NCBI GenBank assembly: GCA_905250125.1
Contig: CAJNOL010000430.1
Location: 1-64,000 of the forward strand
Direction: 5' to 3'
Source of the DNA: Rotaria sordida
Lineage: Eukaryota; Rotifera; Eurotatoria; Philodinida; Philodinidae
Length of the DNA: 64,000 nt
The notes under the pieces were generated by a model. It did not search any database. It was not told the origin of the DNA and worked only from the letters and a program-made list of their open reading frames with translations. This document shows positions 60,725-64,000 of this stretch, piece by piece. The stretch's first letter is position 1; each line of letters starts with the position of its first letter. Position numbers and translations under genes: made by a program.

Positions 60725-63700
60725 CGAGGAGACCGTCCCAGGTGTCCCCCTCCGATTTCCTTCGTTTACGTGCCAATCGGTAGAGGATATCGAGGTGGTA
60801 TAAAACCTAAATGGACTTGCGCTGAGTCCTCTTTCTCCAAAAGTTATGGTGATTTTTCGTTTTTTCTCACGTCAGCGAAAAACCCGACAATTTGAAAAAT
60901 TCAAAACTCAGTCAAAAATTGACATAAATCCTTGAAATTTGCAATATAGTGAGTTCAATACACAGACTCACTGTGCTCAAACTCTCAGATCGATCAAGCA
61001 TTCGATCCCTAAGTTATAACACTATATTTCTCTACAGAAAGAACAGCCAACTTTCAGTCAGTGTTTTTTTTTCAACTTTATCAGCTGTTGTCTGTGAGTG
61101 ATTAGCGTTGTTTACAGTTCTTATTGACTTTATCCGTAAGTAACTGTCATGGCCAGCGGCCATGATACAGTATCACTCTAGTATCTCATTCATCACATTC
61201 TTCACTTTCTCTTTCCTTTCTTTTCTTTTCTTCTCTTTTTGAGATATGCATCCTGTTCTGTTCTATTTTTTCTTCTGTCGCGCAGATTCTTTCTCCTTGT
61301 CTGTTTTTCGGACATTCATTCTTTTTCCGGTTTAATTCTCCAGAATACATTCTTCATCGTTTTCGTTTGATCATCCGGTTCCTAAGAAGAAGAGAGTGAT
61401 CGTTAACAGTAACATAGTTTCTTTCAGTTGTAGATTTCACTGAAAAACTTCACAATGATTAATTCTCATAACGTTTCTCGCCTCGTCTCCAACTATATAT
61501 CAAAATTACTTCCGTCTCCCAATCTAACGGATGCCTACACTCCTCGTGATGAGGATGTGGCTCAGAATATTGTCCATACTATTGAATCTGTTCTGAACTG
61601 TACACATTATAGTTTTGAAACAGAAGAAACACTGGTAAATAATTCGATCACCAGGAGGAAATTCAGAAAAACTCTTTGTTTTCTCTGATTGCAGGATTTT
61701 ATTTACAACTTTGGTGAACAAATTGAAGACACTGAAATAGACTCTGACGATGAAAATGACGAAAGCTATACAGAAGAAGATGTAGAAGAGAAAGATAATG
61801 GTTTATTAAATCACTTTTCTCTTGAGTATATGCAAAAAGCCGTTGATTATTACGATGAAGTGAATGTGAATATTGGTAAAAAGAGTCATTCATGGAGTAG
61901 TTTTCAAAGACGTTTCAGAAGAATAAAAGATAAAAACTATATCAACCGTTTCTGCACATATTTACAACAGAAAGGAACCAAAAAGCACAAGCTTGAAGAA
62001 ATTGATGCTTTTGTGTGCAGTTCATTCGAGAAAACTCGTGATCAGTTTTTATTCATACATGATATACAATTAAGACGTTGGGCGCTTCAAAAAGCACATG
62101 AACTGGAAGAACATAGTTTTCTGGCTAGTGAAAGGTGGCTTCGTAATTCCAAGCATAGACATGGAATTTGTAGTCGTCATGTGACTAAAGTAAAATTCTA
62201 GCTTTATTTTCAACCTTGCGCTCTTTGGTAGACAACTTTGTGCTCTGACGGTTCTCCTAGAAACTGCAACCTATGTGACGATCGTTGTCTTCTCTGTTTC
62301 AGCTCGTGACAATGAAAGAAGTTGAAAACGTGGATACAATCAATGAATCAGCTGAAAAATTTGTATCAGATGTCAAAAAACTACTTCCAAGTTACAACAA
62401 ATTCAACGTGTTTAATACTGATCAGTTAGGATTAGAGTTGGAGATGCATTCAAATCGTACATTCTCATTTGAAGGAGAAAAAATAAGAGTAGCAACAGTT
62501 CGTTCAAAGCACAATATTACACATAGTTATACAGTTCAACCAATCCTTTCAATGGAGGGTACACCAGTTGGACCTTTGTTCTTATGTCTAAAAGAAGCCG
62601 TAAGTAACTGTTGAAGGAGATGCTTTTCTAGCAAAAAGTCTTTTATGAATATTTTAGAACGGACATATGAGCGATAATATTAAACAGAATCTCTTTAAAA
62701 CAGATAACATTGTAATCACCTGTAGTAAATCCGGTAAATTGATAACAAGTCTGGTTCAGTATTGGAGCGATAATGTGTTATTACCTTTGGTTGGTAATAG
62801 AAAGTGTATTCTGTTAAGTGACTACTGGGGAGGTCAAAGGACTGATAAACTTTACGAAAAAATGAAACATCTTAAACGGGTTGAAATTCCAAAAAGTACC
62901 ACGTCAATGATACGACCTCTTGATGTTGGATGGAATCGTCAGTATAAGTACTTTGTACGACAGATGTACGATCATGTTCGCCTGTACGATTTAGATGTTA
63001 ATTTAGCGCAACGTAATAACATTATTAAAATGAACAGTTTAGCATATAACCAAATGACGTCACCCAAATTCAAACCAATGGGTCGTTACGCCTGGTATCA
63101 GTCTGGATATCTGGAAGATAATCCAGGTCCATTTCAAAATACAAAAGAACTGTGTTTCTCGTTCGGTGATCAACGTTGTAGTGAATTCCAGTGTAAAGTA
63201 ATGCCCTTCGTGAAGCGTATTTTTTGTGCAGAAGTTTTATGCTTCTCTCATTTTTTTGATTGTTATCATAAGCATTGATATTTGGGCTGTATGCTTTATG
63301 ATTTAGGTCACATTTGGTCCTATGTAATCTTTCTCTACAGTGTAATGTGTCAGATTACTCTGTATATCGTTTTTCTGTCCAATGGCAGTTTTTGTAGAAG
63401 AGAGCTTTTTTTAATAAAAAAAGTACCTTCTAAAGTGAGTGGTTTCTATGTATCAGAAAGAAGACAACGTTCATTTAGAAGAATGAACGGCCAGTATCCT
63501 ACACATTGAAAATTTCTTTTATTCAGATTCAGAAGAAGCTCTGTCAAAAAATACAGTAGTCGAGAAATCTCTCTTTTTACACCTTGAATGAAAATTTCCA
63601 TAATTCAGGAATAGAATGCTTGATCGATCTGAAATTTTGAGCACAGTAAGTCTGTGTATTGAGCTCACTATATTGCAAATTTCAAGGATTTATGTCAATT

Positions 63701-63892
63701 TTTGACTGAGTTTTGAATTTTTCAAATTGTCGGGTTTTTCGCTGACGTGAGAAAAAACGAAAAATCACCATAACTTTTGGAGAAAGAGGACTCAGCGCAA
63801 ATCCATTTAGGTCTTATACCACCTCGATATCCTCTACCGATTGGCACGTAAACGAAGGAAATCGGAGGGGGACACCTGGGACGGTCTCCTCG
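60725..63892 (+). mobile_element. Complete pogo/Tigger-like DNA transposon, 3.17 kb
   Basis: Terminal inverted repeats of about 295 bp (60725-61020 and 63598-63892) are nearly identical. They begin CGAGGAGACCGTCCCAGGTG and are flanked by TA on both sides, the usual target duplication of the Tc1/mariner/pogo superfamily. A single multi-exon transposase gene fills the inside. The near-identity of the ends and the open reading frame suggest recent activity. The tip CGAGG is shared with the 1910-2533 palindrome. Confidence 0.85.
61455..63278 (+). CDS. Pogo/Tigger-like DDE transposase
   Basis: Four exons (61455-61634, 61695-62189, 62303-62599, 62658-63278) join in phase to about 530 residues. The introns are 60, 113 and 58 bp. 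An acidic stretch near residues 70-95 is followed by a CENP-B-type DNA-binding segment (LRRWALQKAHELEEHSFLAS, then WLRNSKHRHGI). The DDE_1 catalytic core has FNTDQLGLE (first Asp), ILLSDYWGGQ (second Asp) and MIRPLDVGWNRQYK (third Asp). The protein would bind the terminal repeats and cut and paste the element. A Cys/His tail (CFSFGDQRCSEFQC, LCFSHFF) could bind zinc. The frame is intact. The exact 3' end is uncertain because a small intron near 63200 is possible. Confidence 0.8.
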
Positions 63893-64000
63893 TAAGTAAG
63901 TGTGAGCAAATGAAATATCGGCGTGCACGCCTTCTGAGCAGGTTGACTTATTGCCATATACATTACTGTGTTTTCCTTGAAAATGTTTTTTTCTCTTTAC
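63893..64000. other. Right flank of the transposon
   Basis: Unique sequence to the window edge, nothing recognised. Confidence 0.4.

Noticed and set aside
61524..61893. Minus-strand frames
   Set aside because: Antisense to the transposase exons 1 and 2.
63722..63928. 68-residue minus-strand frame
   Set aside because: Lies in the right terminal inverted repeat of the transposon.
1..64000. CRISPR arrays, bacterial operons, rRNA genes and the bdelloid spliced leader RNA
   Set aside because: No regularly spaced direct repeats, no ribosome binding site pattern, no rRNA sequence and no spliced-leader-like sequence were seen on reading.

Overview
This is animal nuclear DNA, most likely from a bdelloid rotifer (Adineta, Philodina or Rotaria type). 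It is strongly AT-rich. Genes carry short GT-AG introns, mostly about 40-80 bp with a few over 1 kb. There is a U1 snRNA gene, arginine ADP-ribosyltransferase genes of the kind expanded in bdelloids (one fused to kinesin-light-chain-type TPRs), an F-box gene typical of these genomes, and many short tracts of a GTGTGG hexamer matching the published bdelloid telomere unit TGTGGG. No species can be named from sequence alone.

The window falls into two parts. From 1 to about 35.2 kb it is accessory and heavily decayed. It holds gene remnants (1.2-1.7, 3.1-3.7, 8.1-9.9, 10.4-11.6, 18.9-19.2 kb), a broken Penelope-like retroelement (12.4-13.4 kb), mariner debris, several fold-back or MITE-like palindromes (0.6-1.0, 1.9-2.5, 7.3-7.8, 20.8-21.1, 24.8-25.1, 27.9-28.5 kb) and a hAT MITE (20.1 kb). 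Among these sit a few apparently intact genes: U1 snRNA (6.2 kb), a secreted PHB-depolymerase-type esterase (13.9 kb), an F-box protein (15.7-17.4 kb), a 64-residue three-exon gene (21.7-22.0 kb) and a short membrane ORF (25.7 kb). A 19-repeat ART-TPR gene (31.0-34.9 kb) keeps its catalytic triad but carries eight breaks. Nine paired telomere-like tracts, always G-rich arm first and C-rich arm second, are scattered through this part only.

From 35.5 to 60.1 kb the window looks like conserved animal core genome. On the minus strand lie a long purple acid phosphatase (3 exons), a Golgi-type 3'-phosphoadenosine phosphatase (BPNT2-like, 5 exons), a diphosphoinositol polyphosphate phosphohydrolase (NUDT3/4-like) and a PDZ-PH-RhoGAP protein of the ARHGAP21/23 family (17 visible exons, 5' end not found). 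An HMG-box protein (3 exons) is on the plus strand. I assembled these exon structures by hand, and all splice phases agree. A hAT-type MITE and a dead Tc1 transposase lie between the phosphatase genes.

From 60.7 to 63.9 kb there is an apparently complete pogo/Tigger-like DNA transposon. It has about 295-bp terminal inverted repeats, TA flanks and a four-exon transposase with a CENP-B-type DNA-binding segment and three acidic DDE positions.

The core genes do not form an operon or one pathway. They act in inositol pyrophosphate turnover, Golgi sulfation by-product removal, Rho signalling and chromatin. The window's main interest is the paired telomere-like tracts and the density of decaying mobile and ADP-ribosyltransferase sequence in the first 35 kb.
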